NCBI RefSeq assembly: GCF_040796495.1
Contig: NZ_JBFNQN010000016.1
Span: 62,001-126,000, forward strand
Origin: Kineococcus endophyticus
GTDB lineage: Bacteria > Actinomycetota > Actinomycetes > Actinomycetales > Kineococcaceae
Reading direction: 5' to 3'
Length of the DNA: 64,000 nt
Below are positions 8,129-16,665 of this stretch, one piece after another (position 1 is the stretch's first letter; each line of letters opens with the position of its first letter). A model generated the notes under the pieces. The model was not told where the DNA came from, searched no databases, and was given only the letters and a program-made list of their open reading frames with translations. The position numbers and the translations under genes are program-made.

Positions 8129-9751
8129 ATGACGGACGTGACGGTCGACGGGGGCGAGGACACCGCCACCCTGTTGCGCCGTTCCGAGGAGGCGCGCACC
8201 CGCGGGGAGTACCGCGAGGGGCGGCGCATCGCCGAGCACGTCGTCGTGCGGGCCACGGCCGAGGGCGACGACTGCGCGCTCGCCGAGGCGTTGCGCCTCG
8301 TCTGCAACCAGGCCGTCCGCCTGGGGGACCTCGAGGACGCGGCGCGCGCGGGCGCGGAGGCCTTCGTCGTCGCCGACCGCGTCGGGGACGTGCCCGGCCA
8401 GGTCGAGGCCCTGAACCTGCTCGCGTTCTCCTACCTGCAGCTCGCGCTGTTCGACGAGGCGCTCGACGCGATCGAGCGCAGCACCGCCCGCGTCGTGACG
8501 CTCGTCGATCCCGACCTGCGCTCGGCCACGTTCAACCGGGCCGGGACGATCCGCTCCGCGATGGGCGACTTCGACGACGCCGGGGAACTGTTCGAGCGGG
8601 CCACGCGGGAACTGTCCGGTCAGGACGTCTCGAGCGAGACGCGGTTCTGCCTACTGACGAACACCGCCGACCTCGTCCTGAACCGTGCGTACTCGGGGGG
8701 CCTCGTCCCGGCCGAGGACCTGCGGCGCGGGGTCGAGCGGTCGTGCGAATCGCTGGTCCTGGCCGAGGAGGTGGGGAACCCCTACCGGCAGGCCCTGACG
8801 TTGCTCAACCGCGGCAGCCTCACCACCTACCTCGACGACCCCGTCCCCGCGACCCGCGACCTGGAGGCCTCCCGGGAACTGTCCCGCGCCCACGGCTACC
8901 GGAGCCTGGAACTCGGCGTCCTCGAGGCGTACGCGATGGACGCGCTGCGCCGCAAGGACTTCGCGGCCGCAGCACCGTTGTTCGACGAGGTCGCGCGGAC
9001 CGCGGACGAACTCAACGACGCGACCGTCCTCGTCCGCGCCCAGGAACTCCTGGCCCGCTGCCACGAGGAGCTCGGCGACTTCCGCGGCGCGCTGGAGGCC
9101 TACCGCCGGTTCCACGAGCTCGAGACCCGGCAGCGCACCGAGACCGCCGAGGTCCGCGCCCGGTTGCTGACGCAGACCGTGGAACTGCAGCAGTTGCGCT
9201 CGCACGCCGAGACGCTGGACCGGCAGGCGCACGAGGACACGCTGACGGGACTGCGCAACCGCCGGTCCTTCGACGCGGCGCTGCCCGCTCTGCTGGCCGG
9301 GGCGGGCGACGGCGACCGCGTGTGCGTCTGCCTCCTGGACGTCGACCACTTCAAGGTCGTCAACGACACGTTCGGCCACGGCGTCGGCGACGAGGTGCTG
9401 CGCCGGCTCGGCGCACTGCTGCGCGAGGACGTCCGGCAGCAGGACCTGCTCGCCCGCATCGGCGGGGAGGAGTTCGCGCTCGTCTGCGTGCTGCGGGGCT
9501 CCGCGTCCTCCGGCGGCCTCGTCGACGGGGTGCGACGGCGGCTGGACCGGGTGCGGCGCAAGGTGGAGCAGGCCGACTGGGGTCAGACCGCGGACGGGCT
9601 GCACGTGACCGTCTCCCTCGGCGCGGTCGTCGCCGTCCGCCCGGACCCCGGCAGCGGCACCGAACTCCTGCGCCAGGCCGACCAGCTGCTCTACGCCGCC
9701 AAGGCGGCCGGTCGCAACCGCGTCGTCGCGCGCCCGCTCAGCCGCTGCTGA
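8129..9751 (+). CDS. TPR-GGDEF diguanylate cyclase (cytoplasmic)
   Basis: 540 residues from ATG 8129 (MTDVTVDGGEDTATLLRRSE). About residues 15-340 are helical tetratricopeptide-like repeats (for example ALNLLAFSYLQLALFDEALD and ELLARCHEELGDFRGALEAY). A short coiled coil, VELQQLRSHAETLDRQ, links to a C-terminal GGDEF domain with DTLTGLRNRRSF, LLDVDHFKVVNDTFGHGVGD and the active-site variant RIGGEEFALV. It should synthesise c-di-GMP in response to protein interactions at the TPR region. There are no membrane segments. Its last 14 bases overlap the convergent gene ending at 9738. Confidence 0.92.
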   Translation: MTDVTVDGGEDTATLLRRSEEARTRGEYREGRRIAEHVVVRATAEGDDCALAEALRLVCNQAVRLGDLEDAARAGAEAFVVADRVGDVPGQVEALNLLAFSYLQLALFDEALDAIERSTARVVTLVDPDLRSATFNRAGTIRSAMGDFDDAGELFERATRELSGQDVSSETRFCLLTNTADLVLNRAYSGGLVPAEDLRRGVERSCESLVLAEEVGNPYRQALTLLNRGSLTTYLDDPVPATRDLEASRELSRAHGYRSLELGVLEAYAMDALRRKDFAAAAPLFDEVARTADELNDATVLVRAQELLARCHEELGDFRGALEAYRRFHELETRQRTETAEVRARLLTQTVELQQLRSHAETLDRQAHEDTLTGLRNRRSFDAALPALLAGAGDGDRVCVCLLDVDHFKVVNDTFGHGVGDEVLRRLGALLREDVRQQDLLARIGGEEFALVCVLRGSASSGGLVDGVRRRLDRVRRKVEQADWGQTADGLHVTVSLGAVVAVRPDPGSGTELLRQADQLLYAAKAAGRNRVVARPLSRC

Positions 9752-10568
9752 GGACGTCCTCGAGGCTGCGCGGTTCCCGGCCCGTGACCGTCCGGACGGC
9801 GTCGCTGACGGAGGCGAGTTCCCCGGCCGCGATCGCCGTGTACGTGCTGACCCAGCCGTCGACCATCCACCGCGGGGCACCGGACCCGGCACGGGAGGCG
9901 TAGGCCTCCTCGACGGTCTCGTCGACGAACTCGACCGGGATCCCGCGGACCCGCGCGATGGTCGCGGCCACCTCTGCGAACGAGAGGGCCTGCGGCCCGG
10001 TGAGGTCGTAGCTGCGCCCACCGTGCGCCTCGTCGAGCACGGCGGCCAGGGCCACCTCCGCGACGTCCGCGCGCGCTACCGCCGAGACCCGGCCGGTGCC
10101 GGCCGGACCGCGCAGGGCGCCGTCGCCGACGAACTCCGGCAGGACGTCGAGGTAGAAGTTGTCGCGCAGGAACGTCGTGGTGAACCGCGCGGCGGTCAGC
10201 AAGTCCTCCGTCGCCGCGTGGTCGCGGGCGAAGGTGAAGGTGCTCGTGGGGGACGCGCCGAGGAACGAGGTGTAGACGACGCGCCGCACCCCGGCCGCGG
10301 CGGCCGCCTCGACGACCGTGCGGTGCTGGTCGAGGCGGTCGGCGTGCTCGGCGCCGGAGACGAACAGCAGGACGTCGGCGCCGTCGAACGCGTGGCGCAG
10401 CGCCTCGCCGTCGTCGTACGTCGCGACCCGCACGTCGGCGCCGTCGAGGTCGGGGGCGCGGCGCGGGTCCCGGACCACGAGGCGCTGCGGGGCGCCGGCG
10501 GCGGACAGCCCGCGGGCCACCCGGCCCCCGACCTGGCCGGTGGCGCCGGTGACGGCGATGAGTCCCAT
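9738..10568 (-). CDS. NmrA-like NAD(P)-binding oxidoreductase
   Basis: 276 residues with an N-terminal Rossmann motif IAVTGATGQVGGRVARGL and the strand VLLFVSGAEHADRLDQH, then RRVVYTSFLGASPTSTFTFA and FLRDNFYLDVLP. This is the atypical SDR pattern of NmrA/QOR2-like proteins, in which the Tyr-x3-Lys catalytic pair is usually missing; it is not evident here. Such proteins act as redox sensors or NADPH:quinone oxidoreductases, and no partner gene tells which. The 22-base gap to the PfkB kinase gene upstream suggests co-transcription. Confidence 0.85.
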   Translation of the reverse strand: MGLIAVTGATGQVGGRVARGLSAAGAPQRLVVRDPRRAPDLDGADVRVATYDDGEALRHAFDGADVLLFVSGAEHADRLDQHRTVVEAAAAAGVRRVVYTSFLGASPTSTFTFARDHAATEDLLTAARFTTTFLRDNFYLDVLPEFVGDGALRGPAGTGRVSAVARADVAEVALAAVLDEAHGGRSYDLTGPQALSFAEVAATIARVRGIPVEFVDETVEEAYASRAGSGAPRWMVDGWVSTYTAIAAGELASVSDAVRTVTGREPRSLEDVLSSG

Positions 10569-10590
10569 GGGGCCACCCTCCCACCGCGGC

Positions 10591-11535
10591 TCACACGGCG
10601 CGGGGTGTGGTGCGCGCGAACTCCTGCACCTGCGCGAGGTCGAGGATCCCGGCGTCCGAGCCCAGCCCCGTCGCGACGAGGCTGCCGCAGGCCAGGCCCC
10701 GTTCGGCGGCCGCGTGCAGGTCGAGGCCGTCGAGCAGCCCGGACACGAAACCCGCCGTGAGTGCGTCGCCGCAGCCGGTGCTGTCGACCACGTCGACGGC
10801 GTACGCGGGCAGGACCGTCCCCGGTTCCCCGCGCCGGGCCACGTGGACGCCCTCGCCGCCGAGCGTCAGCAGCGTCGTGCCGACCCCGCGGTCGTGGAAC
10901 CACGCGGCGATGTCGTCGTGGGCGTCCTGGCCGGTGATCCAGCCGGCCTCCTCCACGTTGGGCAGGAGGTAGTCGGTGTGCGGCAGCACCGGGGCGAGCA
11001 GTTCCTGCGCGTCGGGGCGGGGGCTGGCCAGGAGGTCGACCGTCGTCGTCAGCCCCAGCTCCTTCGCGCGGCGCAGGATGCGGCCGGCCGGTTCGCCGTC
11101 GACGCCGGGCAGGACGAAGAGCCCGCCGAGGTGGAACACCTGCGCCCGGGCCACCACGTCCCACGGGACGTCCTCCTCGCGCAGCCCCGCGTTCGCGCCG
11201 ATGACGTGCAGCGCCGGGCGGGACCCGTCCGCGCGGATCGGCAGCAGGCTCGCCGACGTCTGCAGCTCGGGGTCGGTGACGAGGTGGGAGACGTCGACGC
11301 CGTAGCCGGTCATCGTGGTGCGGACGAACTCACCGATGGTGTCCGCGCCGACCCGTCCCACCGTCGCGACGTCCACCCCGAGCTTGGCGAGGTTCACCGA
11401 CGGCGCCGCCGCGGTCCCGGCCACCGTGAAGCGGATCTGCTCGAGGATCGCGAGCTGCTGCCCCGGCGGGACCTGGGTGAACGGCCAGCCGAGCGCGTCG
11501 GCGATGTGCGCCCCGAAGGAGACGACCTGCGGCAT
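10591..11535 (-). CDS. PfkB-family carbohydrate kinase
   Basis: 314 residues with the ribokinase fold: an N-terminal substrate lid, VATVGRVGADTIGEFV, the central YLLPNVEEAGWITGQ strand (PfkB signature area), and the C-terminal ATP/anion-hole motif VVDSTGCGDALTAGFVSGL, in which the usual GAGD is GCGD while the catalytic Asp remains. It should phosphorylate a sugar or nucleoside; the substrate cannot be told. The start MPQVVSFGAHIADALGWPF fits the family. Upstream, a 12-base palindrome may be its operator. It precedes and probably shares a transcript with the NmrA-like gene. Confidence 0.88.
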   Translation of the reverse strand: MPQVVSFGAHIADALGWPFTQVPPGQQLAILEQIRFTVAGTAAAPSVNLAKLGVDVATVGRVGADTIGEFVRTTMTGYGVDVSHLVTDPELQTSASLLPIRADGSRPALHVIGANAGLREEDVPWDVVARAQVFHLGGLFVLPGVDGEPAGRILRRAKELGLTTTVDLLASPRPDAQELLAPVLPHTDYLLPNVEEAGWITGQDAHDDIAAWFHDRGVGTTLLTLGGEGVHVARRGEPGTVLPAYAVDVVDSTGCGDALTAGFVSGLLDGLDLHAAAERGLACGSLVATGLGSDAGILDLAQVQEFARTTPRAV

Positions 11536-11574
11536 CGAACGTTCCTCCCGTCCCCGACGGTCCCCGACGACCGC

Positions 11575-11586
11575 GCGTGATCACGC
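11575..11586. promoter_or_regulatory. Perfect 12-base palindrome upstream of the PfkB kinase
   Basis: GCGTGATCACGC lies 40 bases before the PfkB start and is a plausible operator for a LacI- or GntR-type sugar regulator, none of which is in the window. The rest of 11536-11807 holds two CTGTGGAC motifs and no convincing gene. Confidence 0.35.
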
Positions 11587-11807
11587 AGTCTCCGAGGTCG
11601 GCCACGCCCCGCGCAACCGGCTGCTCACCCGTGCACGCCTGTGGACAGCCGCCCCTCCCCTGTGGACGACGGGCCGTGCGGGGTGGGGCTCGTCGTCACG
11701 ACGGGCTCATAGGTTCGGCCCTTCGTCACAACGATCCCGACCCCCTGCGCGCCGGACGTGACGGTGCGCGAGGCGGGGTGACTCACCGTCGAGGCGGGCC
11801 GGAGGGG

Positions 11808-12425
11808 TCAGGGGGCGAGGACGACCACGACGGCCGGGTCCGCGCCGTCCCAGCTGGCCGTCAGCGTCTCCCCCGCGGGCACCTCTCCTCCGAGCACCCG
11901 CAGGACGAGCAGGCGACCGTGGCCGGTGTCGACCGTCGTCACCGTGCCCTCGGTACCGACCCTGACGTCGGTGACGGACGGGGAGTCGGCCGCGGACCCG
12001 CTGCCCTGGGCGAACCCCTCCTTCGTCCTGGGCTCGAAGCGCCCGTCGACGGCCGTCCGGAGGTCGGCCTCGTGCCCGCCCGTGGCGATGGCGCGGCGCG
12101 TCGTGTCCGCCCAGACGGGGTCGCCGACGGCGTCGTACACCCACCGCCGCCCCAGCACGGAGTGGTCCATCTCCGTCACGAGGAACTCCTCGGCCCCGGC
12201 CAGGGGCGCACCGCGGTAGGTCAGCGGGACGGTCAGGACCGTCCCGTCGCCCGTGCGGACGAGGAGCGTCTCGACCCCCACCTCACCGGCCGGGTCGTCG
12301 AACCGGAACCGCCCCACGACGACGGCCTCCCCCTCGGACGCGGGCGCCCAGGGCTGCGACGGCAGCCAGGCGACGACCGCCTCGCGCTTGGTGGGGGTCA
12401 GCGTCGCGCGGTGGATGACGGCCAT
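11808..12425 (-). CDS. Maltokinase N-terminal cap-like protein (CG0192-related)
   Basis: 205 residues starting MAVIHRATLTPTKREAVVAW. It reads like the N-terminal cap domain of maltokinase Mak and its stand-alone relatives: SQPWAPASEGEAVVVGRFRFDDPAGEVG, then VPLTYRGAPLAGAEEFLVTEMDHSVLGRRWVYDAVGDPVW, the segment shared by trehalose/maltose metabolic cap proteins. The kinase domain is absent, so it cannot itself phosphorylate maltose; a structural or regulatory role is possible. The F420/PPOX gene is 22 bases upstream on the same strand, so the two may be co-transcribed, though no functional link is known. Confidence 0.72.
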   Translation of the reverse strand: MAVIHRATLTPTKREAVVAWLPSQPWAPASEGEAVVVGRFRFDDPAGEVGVETLLVRTGDGTVLTVPLTYRGAPLAGAEEFLVTEMDHSVLGRRWVYDAVGDPVWADTTRRAIATGGHEADLRTAVDGRFEPRTKEGFAQGSGSAADSPSVTDVRVGTEGTVTTVDTGHGRLLVLRVLGGEVPAGETLTASWDGADPAVVVVLAP

Positions 12426-12447
12426 GGCCCGAACCTACTCGCGGGAC

Positions 12448-12885
12448 TCACGCGGGGAGTTGGCCGTAGACCCGGCCGACGGGCAGGCGCACCACCCGGC
12501 GCCGGTCCCGCACCATCGCCCGGCGGTAGTCGTCCCAGTCCGGGTGCTCGCCTGCGAGCGCCCGGTACAGGTCGACGAGTTCCTCGACGGCCTCGTCGTC
12601 CTCGCGCTGCGCGACGGCGGACAGGCTCGCGTCCCCCTCGACGACGACCCAGCTCCAGAAGTCGTCGCTGGTGACGTGCAGGCTGGCCCGCGGGTCGCGT
12701 TCGAGGTTGCGCGCCTTGGCGCGGTCGGCGGTCACCGAGATCCGGACGAGCCGGCGGACGGGGTCGTAGTGGTGGGTGACGTTGGACAGCTGCGGTCGGC
12801 CGTCGCGCTTGAGCGTCGCGAGGACGCTGTTGCGGGTCGAGCCGACGAGGTCCAGGAGGGCGTTCTCCGTCGTGACGTCTGCCAT
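12448..12885 (-). CDS. PPOX-class (F420-dependent type) oxidoreductase
   Basis: 145 residues starting MADVTTENALLDLVGSTRNS. It is a small split-barrel flavin/deazaflavin protein: VLATLKRDGRPQLSNVTHHYD, LVRISVTADRAKARNLERDPRASLHV, FWSWVVVEGDASLS and the C-terminal RVVRLPVGRVYGQLPA. The KARNLERDPR stretch is typical of actinobacterial F420-dependent PPOX-family enzymes that reduce unsaturated substrates. ATG 12885 gives the usual length for the family. It is divergent from the hypothetical gene at 12961, and cofactor identity (F420 versus FMN) is family-based inference. Confidence 0.82.
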   Translation of the reverse strand: MADVTTENALLDLVGSTRNSVLATLKRDGRPQLSNVTHHYDPVRRLVRISVTADRAKARNLERDPRASLHVTSDDFWSWVVVEGDASLSAVAQREDDEAVEELVDLYRALAGEHPDWDDYRRAMVRDRRRVVRLPVGRVYGQLPA

Positions 12886-12960
12886 GGGGGTGCAAGCCCC
12901 GGCCGTCCCGGGTTTCTTCCGCCCTCGACACGACGGCTCGCCGCTGCTGCACTGGGCCGG

Positions 12961-13527
12961 GTGTCCGACACCGCCGTGACCGGTCTCCCCCTGGCCCGCC
13001 TGCACAAGTTCGTGCTGCGCCCCGGTGACCTCGTCGACGTCGACGGCGCGCTGCAGGACGACGGCGGGACCGTGCTGCTCCTGCCGTTGGGTGACGACGA
13101 CGGCCCGAAGGCCGGCGAACCCGTCGGCGCCGGCGTCCCGATCCGGCTCCCTGCGGACTCGACGGCCGCACCGGCGGAGGTGGTGACGGTCGTCGGTCAG
13201 TGGACGGGCACGGAGATCGTGGCGGCCTACGTGCAGACCGCACCCACCCCGCGGACGCTGCGCCGACTGACGCGGACCCGCGCCCGCGAGCCCCGCCTGC
13301 CTCGCCCCCCGGCGAACGAGGGGCGCGCCGCGATGGACTTCCTCGTCAGCGACGACGTTCCGGACGGGCTTCTCGTCGCCTTCGGCAGCGAGGTCCAGGA
13401 GGACGGGTCGGACCTGGAGCTGGCCTGGTTCACCCTCGTCACGCCACCGGTGGCAGAGCGGCTGGTGGACGTTCCGCCCGAGCAGCTCGCCGTCGACGTC
13501 TGGCTCGTCCCGGCCCGACCGTCCTGA
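12961..13527 (+). CDS. Hypothetical protein
   Basis: 188 residues from GTG 12961 (VSDTAVTGLPLARLHKFVLR). I do not recognise the family. The N-terminal half is beta-rich (GDLVDVDGALQDDGGTVLLLP, EVVTVVGQWTGTEIVAAYVQT). A basic stretch (LRRLTRTRAREPRLPRP) then separates it from an acidic C-terminal half with AMDFLVSDDVPDGLLVAF and LELAWFTLVTPPVAERLV. There is no signal peptide or membrane segment. It ends 4 bases before the small convergent gene at 13531. Composition matches its neighbours, which supports it being a real native gene. Confidence 0.6.
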   Translation: MSDTAVTGLPLARLHKFVLRPGDLVDVDGALQDDGGTVLLLPLGDDDGPKAGEPVGAGVPIRLPADSTAAPAEVVTVVGQWTGTEIVAAYVQTAPTPRTLRRLTRTRAREPRLPRPPANEGRAAMDFLVSDDVPDGLLVAFGSEVQEDGSDLELAWFTLVTPPVAERLVDVPPEQLAVDVWLVPARPS

Positions 13528-13530
13528 ACG

Positions 13531-13719
13531 TCAGTGCCCGCCCGGGTGCCCGCTGGAGATGACCCGGCCGCCGTCGCCGTCGCTGTTCGGGACGAAGTTC
13601 CCCAGCGGCATCCGCGGGGGTTTCCGGCGATCGGCCACGACGAGCGAGACCACCCCCCACACCCGGCGCAGCACGCGCAGGGCAAGGGGCGATCGGCGCT
13701 GGGGGGAGTTCTCGGTCAC
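13531..13719 (-). CDS. Small hypothetical protein at the end of the siderophore operon
   Basis: 62 residues from a GTG start (VTENSPQRRSPLALRVLRRV). It has a basic N-terminal amphipathic stretch, VWGVVSLVVADRRKP, and a polar Gly/Ser/His-rich tail. It lies 42 bases downstream of the last FecCD gene on the same strand, so it could be the last gene of that transcript. No family is recognised and it could be a chance frame in GC-rich DNA. Confidence 0.35.
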   Translation of the reverse strand: MTENSPQRRSPLALRVLRRVWGVVSLVVADRRKPPRMPLGNFVPNSDGDGGRVISSGHPGGH

Positions 13720-13761
13720 GTCCTGATCGTGGCACTCCCGGCCGGTCGGCCGGAGCCGTTC

Positions 13762-14793
13762 TCACCGGTTGCGCACCAGCAACCACAGGAGCAGCGGTGC
13801 GCCCGCCGCCGCGGTGACAAGCCCGACCGGCACCGGTTGCGGGAACGCGGTGCGTGCCACCAGGTCGGCGAGGAGGACGGCGAGCGCGCCGACGACGGTC
13901 GCTCCCCCGACGGGTGGCCCGGCCGTCCGGAACACCACCTGAGCAAGCTGCGGGGCCGCGAAGGCGACGAACCCCACCGGCCCGGCGACGGCCGTCGCGG
14001 CGGCCGCGAGCACGACGGCCAACGCCAGCAGGAGCACCCGCGCCCGCCCGACCCGCACGCCCAGGGCTGCGGCCGTCACGTCGTCCAGGCGGAGCACGTC
14101 GAGGGTCCGCGCCGACGCCGCGAGCAGGACCAGCGCGACCCCCACGACGGCGGCGACGGTCGGCAACCGGTCGGGGTCGACGTCGTTGAGGGATCCCGTG
14201 AGCCAGCGCAGCGCCTGACCGAGGTCGGGCAGGTCGGCGCGCAGCAGCGTCCAGGACGTCGCGGCGCCGAGACCGGCGTTGACGCCGAGCCCGACGAGGA
14301 CGACGCGACGGGCCGTGATCCCGTCCTTCCACGCCAGCAGCAGCACGACCGCGGCGGCGGCTGCAGCGCCCACCGCGGCCGCGGCGACGGGACCCGCCGC
14401 GGCGACCGCACCCCCGAGGCCGCCGACGCCGAGCAGTCCCACCACGACGGCGCACGAGGCCCCAGCGGTGACCCCGACGATGTCCGGGCTCGCCAACGGG
14501 TTGCGCAGCAACGACTGCGTCACGGCTCCGGAGGCCCCGAGGGCGGCACCGACGAGGACGGCCGTGACGGCTCGCGGCGCGCGCAGCTCGAGGACGAGGA
14601 ACTCCAGGCCGGGCGACGCCGAACCCGTGAGGGCGGCGAGGACGTCGGCGGGCGCGAGCACCCGCTCCCCGAGGGCGATCGCCGCGACGCACCCCACGAG
14701 CACCGCGACCAGCAGGACGACCCAGACGACCAACCGGAGGGCCGACCGCCCTCGCGGACGGACCGGCGGCGGCGCGAGCACCGGCGCGCTCAC
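13762..14793 (-). CDS. Ferric-siderophore ABC transporter permease, FecCD family (second permease)
   Basis: 343 residues, about ten hydrophobic helices. FecCD signatures are visible: LRAPRAVTAVLVGAALGASGAVTQSLLRNPLASPDIVGVTAGAS and the cytoplasmic coupling region GPVGFVAFAAPQLAQVVF, equivalent to the GPIGFVGLVVPH motif that contacts the ATPase. GTG 14793 overlaps the stop of the upstream permease (GTGA), so the two are translationally coupled and likely form a heterodimeric channel. The partners are the binding lipoprotein (32986) and ATPase (34320) in the same operon. It would import the ferric form of the siderophore made by this locus. Confidence 0.93.
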   Translation of the reverse strand: MSAPVLAPPPVRPRGRSALRLVVWVVLLVAVLVGCVAAIALGERVLAPADVLAALTGSASPGLEFLVLELRAPRAVTAVLVGAALGASGAVTQSLLRNPLASPDIVGVTAGASCAVVVGLLGVGGLGGAVAAAGPVAAAAVGAAAAAAVVLLLAWKDGITARRVVLVGLGVNAGLGAATSWTLLRADLPDLGQALRWLTGSLNDVDPDRLPTVAAVVGVALVLLAASARTLDVLRLDDVTAAALGVRVGRARVLLLALAVVLAAAATAVAGPVGFVAFAAPQLAQVVFRTAGPPVGGATVVGALAVLLADLVARTAFPQPVPVGLVTAAAGAPLLLWLLVRNR

Positions 14794-15815
14794 CGGTCGA
14801 GCCTGCGCGCGAGCGCGACGAACACGGGCGCACCGAGGACGGCGAGCACGATCCCGACGGGGAGTTCGGAACTGCTGAGCAGCACTCGGCCCGCGACGTC
14901 CGCGACGGTGAGCAGCACCGCCCCGGTCAGCGCCGACAGCGCGAGCGTCGCGACCGGCCGGGCGGCGGCGAGGAACCGGGCCAGGTGCGGGGCGAGCAGT
15001 CCCAGGAACCCGAGGGTTCCGGCGGCCGCGGTCGCCGCCGCGGCGAGCAGGACGACGGCGGCCAGCCCCACGGCCCGGTCCCGCCGGACGCGGCGGCCGA
15101 GCGCGGCGGCGAGGTCGTCCCCGAGTTCCAGGGAGGACAGCGCGGGGGCCGTGACGGCGGCGGCCAGCACCCCGAGGACGAGGACGGGGGCGATGCCGGT
15201 CAGGACACCGAGGTCGCGCGCTGCGAGCGTGCCGGCGCTCCAGAACTGGAACGAGCGCAGGGAGTCCTCGTGCAGCAGCAGGACGACCGTCGTCGCCGCC
15301 CCGAGGAGAGCCGAGACGACGGACCCGGTGAGCACGAGCGTCGTCACGGGTTCCAGCGACCGGACCCGGCTCGTCAGCCCCAGGACGACCGCCCCGACGA
15401 CCACGGCGCCGAGCACCCCGCACCAGACGTAGCCCGCCGGCGACCGCACCCCCAGGTACGCCATCGCCACGACGACGCCCAGGGACGCCCCGGCGTTGAC
15501 CCCGACGAGTCCGGGGTCGGCCAGGGGGTTGCGCGTCAGGGCCTGCGTCAGCGCCCCGGCGAGCCCCAGCGCGGCCCCGACGACGACGGCGAGGACGGTG
15601 CGGGGAACCCGCAACCCCCGCACCACGGCGTCGACCGCGGGTTCCCCGTTCCCCCGCAACGAGTTCCAGACGTCCGACACGGGGAGCGGCCGCGACCCCA
15701 CGAGCAGACTGGCCCCGGCCGCCAGCACCAGCACCGCGGCGAGGACACCGACCGCGGGGACCAGCCGGGGTCGCGCGGCCACCGGGGCGACGCGCTGCAG
15801 CAGGTCACTCGTCAT
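14790..15815 (-). CDS. Ferric-siderophore ABC transporter permease, FecCD family (first permease)
   Basis: 341 residues starting MTSDLLQRVAPVAARPRLVP. After a hydrophobic first helix come the FecCD motifs GLRVPRTVLAVVVGAALGLAGALTQALTRNPLADPGLVGVNAGAS and, near residue 265, GTLGFLGLLAPHLARF, the coupling-helix region. It lacks a binding-protein or ATPase domain, which are supplied by other genes of the operon. The start overlaps the end of the reductase gene by 11 bases; the 3' end overlaps the next permease by 4 bases. The pair resembles the FepD/FepG arrangement in enterobactin uptake. Confidence 0.94.
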   Translation of the reverse strand: MTSDLLQRVAPVAARPRLVPAVGVLAAVLVLAAGASLLVGSRPLPVSDVWNSLRGNGEPAVDAVVRGLRVPRTVLAVVVGAALGLAGALTQALTRNPLADPGLVGVNAGASLGVVVAMAYLGVRSPAGYVWCGVLGAVVVGAVVLGLTSRVRSLEPVTTLVLTGSVVSALLGAATTVVLLLHEDSLRSFQFWSAGTLAARDLGVLTGIAPVLVLGVLAAAVTAPALSSLELGDDLAAALGRRVRRDRAVGLAAVVLLAAAATAAAGTLGFLGLLAPHLARFLAAARPVATLALSALTGAVLLTVADVAGRVLLSSSELPVGIVLAVLGAPVFVALARRLDR

Positions 15816-16665
15816 GCGAGTCCCCCGGCTCGTCCTCGTGGTGGTCGTGGTTGCGCGTACCGCGCCGCCAGTAGCCGTCGACGTCGTAGGAGTCGCGGTC
15901 CAGCCGGAGGTCGCGCGAGAGGTACCGGCGGGCGGGTTTGATCGAGATCGCCTCGCCGGCGACCCACACGTACCCCGTTCCGGCGGGCAGTTCCGCGGCC
16001 CGCAACGCGTCGACGAGCAGGGTCGTCGTCCCGGCGGGGGCGGCGCCGCGGTGGAGCCAGTGCAGGTCGAGGTCCGCGGCCGACGCCAGGGGGATCTCGT
16101 CGGCGGCGTCGCTCACCTCGACGAACGCCGTCACCGGAACTCCGGGGCGCAACCCCTCCACCCACCGGGCCAGCGCGGGCAACGCGGTCTCGTCCGCGGC
16201 GAAGACGTACCAGTCGGCGACGTCCTTGACGAGGAACGCCCCGCGCGGTCCGAGGGCGGCGATCCGGTCCCCGGGTCGGGCCGCGCCGGCCCAACGGCCG
16301 GCGACGCCGTGGTCGTGCAGCACGAAGTCGACGTCGAGGAACGGACCCGAGGGGTCGAAGGCGCGGACGGTGTAGTCGCGGTGCACGTGCGCGCCGGAGT
16401 TCCAGCGCCCGTCCTCCCCCACGACCGGGACGTTCGGGGAACCGTCGGCGGCCCGGTCGAAGAACAGCTTGAGGTGGTCCTCTGGCGCGACGGTCGGGAA
16501 CCCGTGCAGGTCCTCGCCCGTGAACCGGACGCGGACCATCCGCGCGGCCAGGCGCGTCACCCCGTGCACCTCCAGGACGCGGGGGACGAGGTCGAACCAG
16601 AACTGGGCGGTCCGCTCGTTCTCGACGTCGGCCGTGAAACCGGACACGGTCGTGGGGGTGCTCAC
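15805..16665 (-). CDS. Siderophore-interacting protein (FAD-dependent ferric-siderophore reductase)
   Basis: 286 residues of the SIP/ViuB family. FAD-binding residues fall in HVHRDYTVRAFDPSGPFLDV (the RxYT motif) and in HGVAGRWAGAARPGDRIAALGPRG; the NAD(P)H side shows WYVFAADETALPALARWVE and GYVWVAGEAISIKPARRYL. Proteins of this family reduce Fe(III)-siderophore to release Fe(II) in the cytoplasm. A His/Asp/Glu-rich tail (NHDHHEDEPGDSHDE) could bind metal. The GTG start overlaps the stop of the exporter gene by 4 bases. It acts after import by the FecCD system encoded around it. Confidence 0.93.
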   Translation of the reverse strand: MSTPTTVSGFTADVENERTAQFWFDLVPRVLEVHGVTRLAARMVRVRFTGEDLHGFPTVAPEDHLKLFFDRAADGSPNVPVVGEDGRWNSGAHVHRDYTVRAFDPSGPFLDVDFVLHDHGVAGRWAGAARPGDRIAALGPRGAFLVKDVADWYVFAADETALPALARWVEGLRPGVPVTAFVEVSDAADEIPLASAADLDLHWLHRGAAPAGTTTLLVDALRAAELPAGTGYVWVAGEAISIKPARRYLSRDLRLDRDSYDVDGYWRRGTRNHDHHEDEPGDSHDE